Source of the DNA: DATHXC01 sp035459965
GTDB taxonomy: Bacteria > Pseudomonadota > Gammaproteobacteria > Burkholderiales > Methylophilaceae
Assembly (NCBI GenBank): GCA_035459965.1
Contig: DATHXC010000005.1
Span: 215,131-279,130, forward strand
DNA: 64,000 bases
Direction: 5' to 3'
Both the position numbers and the translations under genes were made by a program. The notes under the pieces were generated by a model. That model saw only the letters and a list, made by a program, of their open reading frames with translations, was not told the origin of the DNA and ran no database searches. This document shows positions 36,160 through 44,767 of the stretch, one piece after another (the first letter of the stretch is position 1; each line of letters begins with the position of its first letter).

Positions 36160-37533
36160 ATGCAAACCCCCAAAGAAATATTCAAGGCCTACGACATCCG
36201 CGGCATCGTAGGCAAAACGTTGACGCCGGAAATCGTACAGGCCATCGGCCATGCCATCGGCAGTGAAGCGGTAGCGAGTCAGCAGAAGCAGATCTGTGTA
36301 GGTTATGATGGCCGCTTATCAGGGCCTGAGCTGGCCGCTGCTTTATCACGTGGCATCCGTCAGGCGGGCATTGACGTGATCAACCTGGGCTTGGTCGCCA
36401 CGCCTATGGTTTACTTTGCGGCCTACCATTTGAAGACACATTGCGGTGTGATGGTCACGGGAAGCCACAACCCGCCGGACTACAATGGCCTGAAGATGGT
36501 ACTGGCAGACGAAACCCTTTCTGGCGCCACCATACAAAGCCTGCGCACACGTATTGAACAAGGCGACCTGGCCCAAGGTAGCGGTACTGAATCCAGCTAT
36601 GACATTACGGAGGAGTACATCACCCGCATCACCTCTGATGTCAAACTGGCGCGCCCGATGAAGATTGCTGTTGATTGCGGCAATGGCGTACCGGGCGCAT
36701 TTGCCGCACCGCTATATCGCGGTCTGGGTTGCCAGGTAGAAGAATTGTTCTGCGAAGTAGATGGCCATTTCCCCAACCATCACCCCGACCCATCTGTGCC
36801 AGAAAATCTGCAAGACCTGATTCAGGCGCTTAAAAATGGTGATGCCGAGATCGGCTTGGCGTTTGATGGCGATGGCGACCGCCTGGGTGTGGTCACCAAG
36901 CAAGGCCATATCATTTACCCGGATCGCCAGCTGCTGTTGTTCGCGGAAGATGTGCTTAAGCGTGAAGCTGGCGCCACCATCATCTATGACGTAAAATCTA
37001 CGCGTAATCTGGCGCCATGGATCAAGGCGCGCGGCGGTGTGCCGTTGATGTGGAAAACCGGGCACTCGCTGGTGAAATCCAAGATGAAGGAAACCGGATC
37101 TGCGCTTGCAGGTGAGATGAGCGGTCACGTCTTCTTCAAGGAAAGATGGTATGGCTTTGACGATGGCCTCTACGCTGGCGCTCGCCTGTTGGAAATCCTC
37201 AGCCGTTTTGAGAACCCATCGGCAGTACTGGATGCGCTGCCAGATAGCGTGAGTACGCCAGAACAACATATCAATATGAAAGAAGGCGAGCCGCATGCGC
37301 TGATTGCCCAGTTGCAGCAGACTGCGACTTTCCCCGGCGCTACAGAAGTCGTGACTATCGATGGCTTGCGTGTGGAATACCCCGATGGCTTTGGCCTGAT
37401 GCGCCCATCCAACACTACACCAGTCATCGTGCTGCGCTTTGAGGCAGATAACGAAGTGGCGCTCAAGCGCATCCAGGAGGCGTTCCGCAAGGTTATCCTG
37501 GGCACTGCACCACATGTAGAGCTGCCATTCTAA
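36160..37533 (+). CDS. Phosphomannomutase/phosphoglucomutase
   Basis: 457 residues, the AlgC/ManB type. The phosphoserine is Ser102 in VMVTGSHNPPDYNG; metal binding is DGDGDRLG; the sugar-binding loop is GEMSGHVFF; the phosphate loop is RPSNTTPVIVLRFEAD. It interconverts hexose 1- and 6-phosphates for polysaccharide and lipopolysaccharide precursors. A separate PGM1-type enzyme (40367) is present, so this one may favour mannose. It overlaps the next gene by one base. Confidence 0.93.
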   Translation: MQTPKEIFKAYDIRGIVGKTLTPEIVQAIGHAIGSEAVASQQKQICVGYDGRLSGPELAAALSRGIRQAGIDVINLGLVATPMVYFAAYHLKTHCGVMVTGSHNPPDYNGLKMVLADETLSGATIQSLRTRIEQGDLAQGSGTESSYDITEEYITRITSDVKLARPMKIAVDCGNGVPGAFAAPLYRGLGCQVEELFCEVDGHFPNHHPDPSVPENLQDLIQALKNGDAEIGLAFDGDGDRLGVVTKQGHIIYPDRQLLLFAEDVLKREAGATIIYDVKSTRNLAPWIKARGGVPLMWKTGHSLVKSKMKETGSALAGEMSGHVFFKERWYGFDDGLYAGARLLEILSRFENPSAVLDALPDSVSTPEQHINMKEGEPHALIAQLQQTATFPGATEVVTIDGLRVEYPDGFGLMRPSNTTPVIVLRFEADNEVALKRIQEAFRKVILGTAPHVELPF

Positions 37534-38009
37534 TGTCCCGAAATACCATCCTGGTCAGCATCATCTGGGTAATATTGGCAGGCGCCATTTATTACCTGGC
37601 CGATAGCGTACTCAACCCCAACAAGATTGCAGTGCTGGGCGAGAATCGCACCGTAGTGCTCAAGCGCGGCACCGACGGCCATTACCGGGCGGAAGCGCTG
37701 ATCAACGGCACCAAGGTGGACGTGCTGGTAGATACCGGCGCCACCGGCGTAGCAATCTCGCAGCGGGTGGCCGACCAACTCGGCCTGAGTAGCCGCACCG
37801 CCATCCGCACCAGCACAGCCAATGGCGATACCGTTGCCTATATGGCGCGGTTGGAGACGGTAAAGCTAGGCGGCGTCGAAGCCAAAGATGTTGCAGCAGT
37901 CATTGCGCCGGGCCTAGGTGGCGATGTACTGCTGGGTATGTCCTTTCTTGGCCGCATGGATGTACGGCTGTTCAAAGGTGAAATGACCATCAAGCAGGTC
38001 GAAGAGTAA
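37533..38009 (+). CDS. Membrane-anchored retropepsin-like aspartic protease
   Basis: 158 residues of the TIGR02281-type family. One N-terminal helix (about 7-25) anchors a single retropepsin domain with VDVLVDTGATGVAIS (Asp67-Thr-Gly) and the flap/second strand GLGGDVLLGMSFLGRM. Such one-domain proteases must dimerise to be active. The targets are unknown. It is translationally coupled to the phosphomannomutase gene (TAATG). Confidence 0.85.
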   Translation: MSRNTILVSIIWVILAGAIYYLADSVLNPNKIAVLGENRTVVLKRGTDGHYRAEALINGTKVDVLVDTGATGVAISQRVADQLGLSSRTAIRTSTANGDTVAYMARLETVKLGGVEAKDVAAVIAPGLGGDVLLGMSFLGRMDVRLFKGEMTIKQVEE

Positions 38010-38365
38010 GTATTCAAGCCAGCACCTCTCAAACGCTTTAACCACGTACCACTCAAATATCACCGGACTGCGAGGTCCGTCCTGATTGCCTCGCAGGGCA
38101 TCTCCTAAGGAATCGCTGATTAATTCCGAATTCTAAGCTAGGCAAGGCACGAACAAAAAATTTTGACGCCGCATATATCTAATATGTAAGGAGAAATTTT
38201 TTGTGAGCAACGAAGCATAGCGACGAAATCGGGAGTTAATCAGCGTTTCCTTAAAACTAATTGTAAGTAATTCCAATTCCCTCTGACTAAGGTTTGCTAG
38301 CAGCGATACCACGTGGTAACGAATTTACTGAGTTAATTTTTTTGAATTTATTTTAGGAGATTGTT
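38010..38365. other. Intergenic region with hairpin, MITE-like repeat and palindrome
   Basis: 356 bp without a gene. It contains a perfect 8-bp hairpin CTGCGAGG/CCTCGCAG (38068-38096, 13-base loop, no T-run), the MITE-like element at 38107-38252, and the perfect palindrome TACCACGTGGTA (38307-38318) 47 bp before the EF-hand gene, a possible operator. Confidence 0.6.
38107..38252. mobile_element. MITE-like element with terminal inverted repeats
   Basis: About 146 bp bounded by imperfect terminal inverted repeats: the left end starts AAGGAATCGCTGATTAATTC and the right end, read on the other strand, starts AAGGAAACGCTGATTAACTC. Inside, another loose dyad (AAAAAATTTTGACG / AAATTTTTTGTGAG) flanks the centre, giving an overall palindromic design without coding capacity. 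No target-site duplication is evident and no other copy was recognised in this window. The family is inferred from structure. Confidence 0.6.
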
Positions 38366-38848
38366 ATGAAGATTCAACTGAAAAGTATCGCAATTATCGC
38401 TGGCGTATTAGTCACTAGCGCACTCTGCTCTGCCCCTGCGTTTGCGGCGGACCCTATGCTGAGCACCGGTGGCTATGCCCGCCAGATGCACAAAATGGAC
38501 ATGATGAAAATGCTGGATGCCGATGGCAACCACATGGTCACCAGTGCAGAGTTCGATAGCTACTATGGCAAAGTGTTTGATGAACTGAATACCGATGCCG
38601 ATGACTCACTCGATGCAAAAGAGTGGGTAGGCACCAAGGGCGAAGAAAAAGTCAGTATCGCCACCGGTGGTTATAGCCGTGAACTGCGCTCCATGAAGAT
38701 GATGGGCAAGATCGACGCCGACGGCGACCATCTGGTAACCAAAAGCGAGTTTATTGCCTACCACCAGAAGTTGTTTACTGCGATGGATAAATCCGGTGAC
38801 AAGCAGATTGATGGTCAGGAATGGTTGGCAAAGCAGACTGGCAACTAA
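38366..38848 (+). CDS. Secreted four-EF-hand protein with internal duplication
   Basis: 160 residues. A signal peptide (about 1-28, cut after AFA) precedes two copies of a 55-60 residue unit starting TGGYARQM and TGGYSREL. Each copy has two EF-hand loops: 51-62, 75-86, 117-128 and 141-152. All have an acidic residue or Asn at positions 1, 3 or 5 and Glu at 12; position 3 of the fourth is Ser. None has the Pro at position 2 typical of lanmodulin. The helices are Met-rich (MHKMDMMKML). It is expected in the periplasm. No sigma54 promoter is seen here, unlike the other two EF-hand genes. Confidence 0.85.
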   Translation: MKIQLKSIAIIAGVLVTSALCSAPAFAADPMLSTGGYARQMHKMDMMKMLDADGNHMVTSAEFDSYYGKVFDELNTDADDSLDAKEWVGTKGEEKVSIATGGYSRELRSMKMMGKIDADGDHLVTKSEFIAYHQKLFTAMDKSGDKQIDGQEWLAKQTGN

Positions 38849-38874
38849 GCCCGCTTAGATTTAGTATTTTGAAT

Positions 38875-38903
38875 AAATCAGGCCAGCAATGCTGGCCTGA
38901 TTT
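38875..38903 (+). terminator. Terminator after the four-EF-hand gene
   Basis: A perfect 13-bp stem (AAATCAGGCCAGC / GCTGGCCTGATTT) with a 3-base loop, followed by ATTTG. T-richness on both sides would let it work in either direction. Confidence 0.8.
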
Positions 38904-39120
38904 ATTTGCATGACTGCCGCCGCCATGACGCGGCATCAACCCTTCCCATTTCGTATTCTCAACAGCAAAATATATATTTGCCAACCTGCTTAAAGTTATT
39001 CCCCAAGCTGCCGAAAAATATCTGAGCGACACAGGATGAAGCTCATAACATGACGCCAGCTAACACTGGCCGAACACCAACCATCAGCAATATAAAAAGA
39101 TAATATGCGGAGTATATGGA

Positions 39121-40215
39121 ATGGGAATTTTAAGAGTAGGGGTTGCAGGGCTGGGTCGCGTGGGGCGCGGAATAGTCAGGGCAAATCATAGTAAAGTCGC
39201 TTCCGGGCGATTCGACATCAAAGTAGTGTGCGATGTGATGCCGATAGACCAGGTGGCTTATCTGCTGGCACATGACAGTACTTATGGCAGGCCGCCATTC
39301 AGTGTCGATTTTCAGGGTAATGAACTGGTTTTCGGCAAGAAGAAGGTGCATTATGAACGCGTAGACCGTCGCCGCAGACCCGATGAAGATGGGCTGGGCG
39401 AGCTTCGCAAGTTTGATCTGGATGTATTTATTGATGCCACTGGCACCGCCACCATAGAAAGTATGCGTGCCATTATCAATAACAAAATTGCCAGGAAAGT
39501 CGTCTGCACTTCCAACATTGCAGGATGCGACATTAGCCTGGTCTATGGCGTCAATAACGATGCCTATGACCCGGAGCTTCACGATGTGATTGCCTCCAGC
39601 ACCTGTACCGGCAACGGGTTTGTCCCCATCGCCTACATCCTCAACAAGCACTTTGGCATTGATTACGGACGCGTGGTCACCATACATCCGGCATTATCCG
39701 ACCAGCGCGCACTGGATAGCTTCCACCCCACCTCCCACTTGGGCCGCTCCTGCGCCGCATCGATTATCCCGACAGGCACCAACATAGGAGCCTCCACCAC
39801 ACTGGTATTGCCGGAACTGGAAGGCAAACTGGATTCATTGTCATACAGGGTACCGACAGAAGTAGTATCGGTGATTGATCTTACGGCGACGTTGTCACGT
39901 GACACATCACGCGATGAATGCATTGCACTGTTTGAAAAATATGCCCGCACCGAACTCGCGGGCGTGATCAGCTGCGACTACGGCGCCTGGGGTCACCAGC
40001 GCGCCAGTATTGACTATCTGGGCACCGAGTTCTCTTCCATCCTGCTCATGAAGCATCTCAGCGTAAGCAATGGCCGTCATCTGGGCTTATCGCTCATGCA
40101 TGACAATGAGGCCGCCTACTGCTGCCGCGTGCTGGATGTGCTGGGTGTGATACAACGTGCCCATAAAGTAAAACCGGAGCTGACGCTAGTCGAGCCAGTT
40201 GCTGCATTTGCCTAG
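39121..40215 (+). CDS. Divergent glyceraldehyde-3-phosphate / erythrose-4-phosphate dehydrogenase-like enzyme
   Basis: 364 residues. The NAD-binding motif GVAGLGRVGRG (7-17), catalytic Cys162 and His189 (VTIHPALSDQRALDSFHP) are kept, but the active-site loop reads ASSTCTGNGFVPIAY in place of the usual SNASCTTNCLAP. The second half (AASIIPTGTN, YRVPTEVVSVIDLT, HDNEAAYCCRVLDVL) is closer to erythrose-4-phosphate dehydrogenase (Epd) than to glycolytic Gap. An insertion with DRRRRPDEDG around residue 82 is unusual. The substrate is uncertain. It stands alone, convergent with pgm, preceded by GGAG. Confidence 0.8.
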   Translation: MGILRVGVAGLGRVGRGIVRANHSKVASGRFDIKVVCDVMPIDQVAYLLAHDSTYGRPPFSVDFQGNELVFGKKKVHYERVDRRRRPDEDGLGELRKFDLDVFIDATGTATIESMRAIINNKIARKVVCTSNIAGCDISLVYGVNNDAYDPELHDVIASSTCTGNGFVPIAYILNKHFGIDYGRVVTIHPALSDQRALDSFHPTSHLGRSCAASIIPTGTNIGASTTLVLPELEGKLDSLSYRVPTEVVSVIDLTATLSRDTSRDECIALFEKYARTELAGVISCDYGAWGHQRASIDYLGTEFSSILLMKHLSVSNGRHLGLSLMHDNEAAYCCRVLDVLGVIQRAHKVKPELTLVEPVAAFA

Positions 40216-40238
40216 GGAAGGTTAATTTTCTCTATTCC

Positions 40239-40305
40239 GTCATTCCCGCGAAAGCGGGAATCCATTTTAATTGCTCACTTGGATCCCCGCTTTCGCGAGG
40301 ATGAC
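40239..40305. repeat. Extragenic palindromic repeat, GTCATTCCCGCG type
   Basis: GTCATTCCCGCGAAAGCGGG.. is mirrored by ..CCCCGCTTTCGCGAGGATGAC. Each half is itself a hairpin and the two halves form a larger one. This is the widespread proteobacterial repeat related to dRS3 (ATTCCC-N8-GGGAAT). It lies between the convergent GAPDH-like gene and pgm, where it may also terminate transcription. Confidence 0.8.
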
Positions 40306-40366
40306 AAATAACTAACATTTCATTAATGCGTGTAACTAACCATCAGTTTGCACGACCATAGACTAA

Positions 40367-41998
40367 TCAGGTAATCACCGTCGGCGTATCGCGACCGGTT
40401 CTCTCTTTCAACTCAGAAATCTGCAAGGCAATCTGTATCATCTCTGCCAATGCCACCTGCGCATCCATGTGGTGATGGGTCGCATCCGGTTCGTAGGATT
40501 CAAGATAAATACGTATCGTCGCGCCTTCCGTGCCCGTGCCAGAAAGGCGGAACACAATGCGCGAGCCATCTGTAAACAGGATACGCACGCCCTGGTTATT
40601 GCTCACGCTGCCATCCACGGGGTCGGTATAGCTGAAATCATCACAGGTTGCCACGGTGTAGCGCCCGAACTGCACGCCCGGCAGGTCCGCAAAGCGCGCA
40701 TGGATATGCGCCATTACGCTATTCGCCGCCTCGGTGGGAATAGCCTCATAGTCATGGCGTGAATACACGTTACGCCCAAACTGGCGCCAGTGGCGCATTA
40801 CCAAAGTCTCGACCGACTGACGCTTGATGGCAAGTATGTTGAGCCAGAACAATACTGCCCACAGGCCATCCTTCTCGCGCACATGGTCTGAGCCGGTGCC
40901 AAAGCTCTCTTCACCACACAGGGTAACCTTGCCCGCATCCATCAGGTTGCCAAAGAATTTCCAGCCGGTCGGCGTCTCGTAGCAGGGGATATCCAGCTCC
41001 TGCGCCACCCTGTCCACCGCCGCACTGGTGGGCATAGAGCGCGCCACCCCGGCGATGCCTTTGACATAGCCGGGGGCCAGCTTGGCACTAGCCGCGATAA
41101 TGGCGAGACTGTCGGATGGTGTCACGAAAAAATGGTTGCCCAATATCATGTTGCGGTCGCCATCGCCATCCGATGCCGCGCCGAACTCAGGTGCGTTGTC
41201 GCCATACATGATCTCCACCAGGTCATGCGCGTAAGTCAGGTTAGGGTCCGGGTGACCACCGCCAAAGTCTTCTAGCGGCACGGCATTCATGATGCTATCG
41301 GCTGGCGCACCAAGATGGTTGAGGAAAATGTCGCGCGCATATGGCCCGGTGACCGCGTGCATGGCATCAAACTTTATGCGGAAGCCGCTGGCAAACAGGC
41401 CACGTATTGCCTCAAAATCGAATAGCGAAGCCATCAGCTCGGCATAATCCGTCACCGCATCAATCACTTCTACCTGCATGCCGCCCAGATCGGTCACGCC
41501 AATTACATCCAACGCTACATCCGGTGCTTCTAATATGCTGTAGGCACTGATCTTTTTACTGTAGTCAAAAATCGCTTCGGTGACCTTTTCTGGCGCAGGC
41601 CCGCCGTTAGCGGTGTTGTACTTAATCCCAAAATCGCCATCCGGCCCGCCCGGGTTATGGCTGGCAGAAAGGATAATGCCGCCATAAGTCGCATATTTGC
41701 GTATCACCGCAGAGGCAGCTGGCGTGGAAAGTATGCCGCCCTGCCCCACCAGCACACGACCAAAGCCATTGGCCGCGGCCATCTTCAAGATAATCTGTAT
41801 CGCCTCACGGTTGTAATAGCGCCCATCGCCGCCAAGCGTCAACGTTGCACCCTTTGGTGCTTCAATGGTGTCAAAAATACTCTGTACGAAATTTTCCAGG
41901 TAATGTGGCTGTTTAAACACAGGCACACGCTTGCGCAGGCCCGAGGTACCTGGCTTCTGGTCAGTAAATGGCTGGGTGTAAATCACTTGAATAGACAT
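40367..41998 (-). CDS. pgm: Alpha-D-glucose phosphoglucomutase (PGM1 type)
   Basis: 543 residues. It interconverts glucose 1- and 6-phosphate, linking central metabolism with glycogen and polysaccharides. It resembles the eukaryotic/cyanobacterial PGM1 group: VIYTQPFTDQKPGTSGLRK at the start, phosphoserine Ser113 in LSASHNPGGPDGD, metal loop SDGDGDRNMILG, sugar-binding GEESFGTGSDH and the phosphate loop RLSGTGTEGATIRIY. No Shine-Dalgarno problem; the gene is monocistronic. Confidence 0.95.
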   Translation of the reverse strand: MSIQVIYTQPFTDQKPGTSGLRKRVPVFKQPHYLENFVQSIFDTIEAPKGATLTLGGDGRYYNREAIQIILKMAAANGFGRVLVGQGGILSTPAASAVIRKYATYGGIILSASHNPGGPDGDFGIKYNTANGGPAPEKVTEAIFDYSKKISAYSILEAPDVALDVIGVTDLGGMQVEVIDAVTDYAELMASLFDFEAIRGLFASGFRIKFDAMHAVTGPYARDIFLNHLGAPADSIMNAVPLEDFGGGHPDPNLTYAHDLVEIMYGDNAPEFGAASDGDGDRNMILGNHFFVTPSDSLAIIAASAKLAPGYVKGIAGVARSMPTSAAVDRVAQELDIPCYETPTGWKFFGNLMDAGKVTLCGEESFGTGSDHVREKDGLWAVLFWLNILAIKRQSVETLVMRHWRQFGRNVYSRHDYEAIPTEAANSVMAHIHARFADLPGVQFGRYTVATCDDFSYTDPVDGSVSNNQGVRILFTDGSRIVFRLSGTGTEGATIRIYLESYEPDATHHHMDAQVALAEMIQIALQISELKERTGRDTPTVIT

Positions 41999-42126
41999 CT
42001 TGAGGGCTTTCGAAATGGCTGGGGGATAAGAGCGAGTTTACCATTTTATATGTGGCTGCAAGTTGACACAAAGCCGCTTTATCACCATAATGCGCGGCTC
42101 AAAAGACACTCTGTGTCGTCCGAATT

Positions 42127-42202
42127 GGGGGAATAGCTCAGCTGGTAGAGCAGCGGACTCTTAATCCGTTTGTCCGGGGTTCGATCCCCCGTTCCCCCAC
42201 CA
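42127..42202 (+). tRNA. tRNA-Lys (anticodon CTT)
   Basis: 76 nt with a complete cloverleaf: acceptor GGGGGAA/TTCCCCC, D arm GCTC..GAGC, anticodon stem GCGGA/TCCGT with loop CTCTTAA (anticodon CTT, lysine AAG codons), T arm CGGGG-TTCGATC-CCCCG and an encoded ACCA end. Confidence 0.97.
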
Positions 42203-42293
42203 AACCCCATCAGTACAATACGCTCCCGGATTTTTTACATCTCTACAGCACCTAACAAATGACTGAATTCAGGATTCAATATTCAAATCAATT

Positions 42294-42320
42294 AAAAAGC
42301 CCCAAAAAATGGGGCTTTTT
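42294..42320. terminator. Bidirectional terminator between tRNA-Lys and the exonuclease gene
   Basis: A perfect 11-bp stem AAAAAGCCCCA/TGGGGCTTTTT with a 5-base loop; A-run on one side and T-run on the other allow termination from both converging directions. Confidence 0.85.
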
Positions 42321-42368
42321 AATTTACAAAAATGATTGCGCGCGCAGCTAGTCTTAAGGTGCAAAAAA

Positions 42369-43760
42369 TTAAAAGTGAATAAGCTCTACGTTTTGTGTGA
42401 GCGCCTTGCTGAGCAGCTTGTAAGTATCGAGATCAAAACTATACTCGGCTCTTGCCTGTAAGGCTTCGTTCAACTGTATGTCGTCCTCTACCGTGCCGAG
42501 GTGGCACCATTGGTCGAACACATGGACTTGGATGAAGTGGTTATCTTGAGATTTTTCCCGAATACCTATTCTGCCAGCGTAAGGCCAGCTTTTGAGCCTG
42601 AGCCCTACCAGTGCTTGCTTGACTCTCAGGTAATGAATCTCGGAGCTTTCCTTACCCACACATACGCCGGTACAACGCTTGAGCTGGTAGCCGAAGCAGG
42701 CGCCCTTGCCACTCTCCAAACCTAGCAACTTGCCGCATAGGTGGTGCTCTGTAGCCAAGTTACGCAAGGTATCCATGGCGGTCTTTTTCGTTCTGAAAGT
42801 ACCGTATAGATGCTCGAAGTAACTGGGCTGAAAATCATCTCCACTAACAAAACTTACCCACGGCGAATCACTTAGTTTCTCCGATAGCCGTAACGAGCAC
42901 ATTTGCCGGTTGGACCTTAACATACGGTTGTAAATGGGCTTCTTTTCCTTTATGAGTTTGGACTCAAGCAGCAAAGCGCCCAACTCGCCCGCGGTTTCTA
43001 TCCACTCTACCCGCTTCACCTCCTGCGCAATCTTCATCTCCTTGGATGAGGCATGGTCGCTGTTGAAATGGGATAGCACACGGGAGCGCATAGTGACGCT
43101 TTTGCCTATATAAATAGGGAGCTCATTCTCTCCATAAAACAGATATACACCAGCAGTATCGGGGATTTCATCCAGCAAAGAAGCATCGAGGCCAGAAGGC
43201 AGGCTTTGAGCCTTGGAGAGCTTGCTGATCTCTTGCAGCACACGTACCGACCCAAGTTCATGTTTGGCTGCTTCAAGGTAATCAATCATCAGCTGAACGT
43301 CACCCATGGCTCTGTGGCGGGCTTTGGTAGCCAGGCCGTGTCTATTGATTATGGAATCGAGACTATGGCTTTTATACTCAGGGAATAAGCGACGGGATAG
43401 CTTGACGGTGCAAAGAACGCGCTGGCGCAGGGTTGCCCCTATGCGCTTGTACTCGGCTTTTAGAAAGCCATGGTCAAAGCGTACATTGTGAGCGGCCATC
43501 ACCATGCCATCGAGATAATTGTAGAGCATGGGGGCGACCTCTTTAAAGGTGGGGGCATTTTTGACCATCTCATTGGTGATACCTGTAAGCTGGGTAATAA
43601 ATGGCGAGATAGGAATTTCAGGATTCACCAGCGTCTGCCATCTATCGACAATCTCGCCCTTTTCTACACGCACCAATGCTATCTCAGTAATACGGTCATG
43701 TAGTGGCGTGCCGCCTGTGGTTTCAAGGTCGAGGAAGACCAGATCAGGTAGCCAATTCAT
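42369..43760 (-). CDS. DnaQ-type exonuclease fused to a GIY-YIG (UvrC-like) nuclease
   Basis: 463 residues. Residues 1-170 are a DEDDh 3'-5' exonuclease: ExoI with Asp11/Glu13 in DLETTGG, ExoII in AAHNVRFDHGFL, ExoIII in RHRAMGDVQ. Residues about 200-285 are a GIY-YIG domain (AGVYLFYG...PIYIGKS), like the N-terminus of UvrC or Cho. The final 180 residues hold a Cys-bearing segment (CFGYQLKRCTGVCVG) seen in the UvrC/Cho group. It would cut and trim DNA in repair; no Uvr partner is near. Confidence 0.88.
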   Translation of the reverse strand: MNWLPDLVFLDLETTGGTPLHDRITEIALVRVEKGEIVDRWQTLVNPEIPISPFITQLTGITNEMVKNAPTFKEVAPMLYNYLDGMVMAAHNVRFDHGFLKAEYKRIGATLRQRVLCTVKLSRRLFPEYKSHSLDSIINRHGLATKARHRAMGDVQLMIDYLEAAKHELGSVRVLQEISKLSKAQSLPSGLDASLLDEIPDTAGVYLFYGENELPIYIGKSVTMRSRVLSHFNSDHASSKEMKIAQEVKRVEWIETAGELGALLLESKLIKEKKPIYNRMLRSNRQMCSLRLSEKLSDSPWVSFVSGDDFQPSYFEHLYGTFRTKKTAMDTLRNLATEHHLCGKLLGLESGKGACFGYQLKRCTGVCVGKESSEIHYLRVKQALVGLRLKSWPYAGRIGIREKSQDNHFIQVHVFDQWCHLGTVEDDIQLNEALQARAEYSFDLDTYKLLSKALTQNVELIHF

Positions 43761-43846
43761 AGAGTGATTTTACCTAAATAGAGGCCAGATATTTTGTAAC
43801 AAAGAGTAGACAAAACCCCAGCAGATTTATCGGTATTTTCAACCAC

Positions 43847-44590
43847 TCAAAAGCTATAAACGAATCGTAACGCCATAAGTTTCTCTACTTTTTTGTCATC
43901 CGCTAGCCTTGATGGCCCAACCCCAAACTGAACCGCTTTGTTGTCATCAAAACTGTAATGAACTTGGGGCGTTAACCTGTAATGCCAATTATTGTGTTTG
44001 TGGATTTCATTGTTAACCTCGACTCCGAGTATCAGTTGGCTAGACAGGTGATAAAACCAGGCTGAGTTAAGCAGCCCATGAATCTCACCATCACCATTGA
44101 ATGCAGTCTTTCTGGCGCCTACCATATTCATGGTGCTCCACATTTCAGAGAAACGAATGCCGTTGAGGTAAAGTACATCGGCTGAATGTGCATTGCTATG
44201 ACGGGTTTTACGAGCTATGCCTTGCAGGCCTTGAACCATTCTGCCTTCTATCAATGCTGGTAAGGTTGCCTGCATGGCGACCTGATATTCACCTAAGCGT
44301 GAATTTTCATAAGGCAGCTGTAATTCAATGGCATAGCCATCTGCAAGCGAATACTCAATCTCAGGTGACCACTGCATTGGCACACTAGAGCTAGATTGAT
44401 TGAGGAATGCATTGACCTCAACCTCGCCTTTAGGCGACCCCAAAGGTCTCACCATATCAAACACAAGCGGTTCAGGAATGCCGAATTCTTCGCTTGAAGA
44501 TGCAGCATCACTGGTTTCCGATACCTTTTCATTGGCATGGGCAGTATTAATGGCGAGTAAAGACAAGACTACCAGAGCGTAATTTTTCAT
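43847..44590 (-). CDS. Predicted outer-membrane beta-barrel protein
   Basis: 247 residues. A signal peptide (1-19, cut after AHA) is followed by alternating amphipathic strands (IEYSLADGYAIELQLPY, GVEVNNEIH, YRLTPQVHYSF, VQFGVGPS) ending in a C-terminal Phe (LRFVYSF), the usual mark of outer-membrane barrels. Residues 40-50 contain FGIPEPLVFDMVRP. No family name is offered. A perfect inverted repeat lies immediately upstream of its start codon. Confidence 0.65.
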   Translation of the reverse strand: MKNYALVVLSLLAINTAHANEKVSETSDAASSSEEFGIPEPLVFDMVRPLGSPKGEVEVNAFLNQSSSSVPMQWSPEIEYSLADGYAIELQLPYENSRLGEYQVAMQATLPALIEGRMVQGLQGIARKTRHSNAHSADVLYLNGIRFSEMWSTMNMVGARKTAFNGDGEIHGLLNSAWFYHLSSQLILGVEVNNEIHKHNNWHYRLTPQVHYSFDDNKAVQFGVGPSRLADDKKVEKLMALRFVYSF

Positions 44591-44629
44591 TTCTGCTAAC
44601 TTGATAAGAGTTTTTAAACTTTAGCAGAA
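44591..44629. repeat. Inverted repeat abutting the start of the barrel gene
   Basis: Perfect 9-bp arms TTCTGCTAA and TTAGCAGAA with a 21-bp spacer; the inner arm ends one base before the ATG. In RNA it would form a hairpin in the leader close to the ribosome binding site; as DNA it could be an operator. Confidence 0.45.
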
Positions 44630-44767
44630 GATTAATGCTGAAATTGTTTTGAAATGTAATGTGAGCGAACTGCGATTGGAAATTTAGCAATCTCATTACG
44701 CAAGCAATGATGACGCGTGTAGCTACACTTTTAAAGTGTAAAAGACAAAATAAGCAGACGTTTGGGT

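Noticed and set aside
38366..38848. Lanmodulin
   Set aside because: EF-hand loops lack the Pro at position 2 and the spacing differs; only a general EF-hand call is justified.
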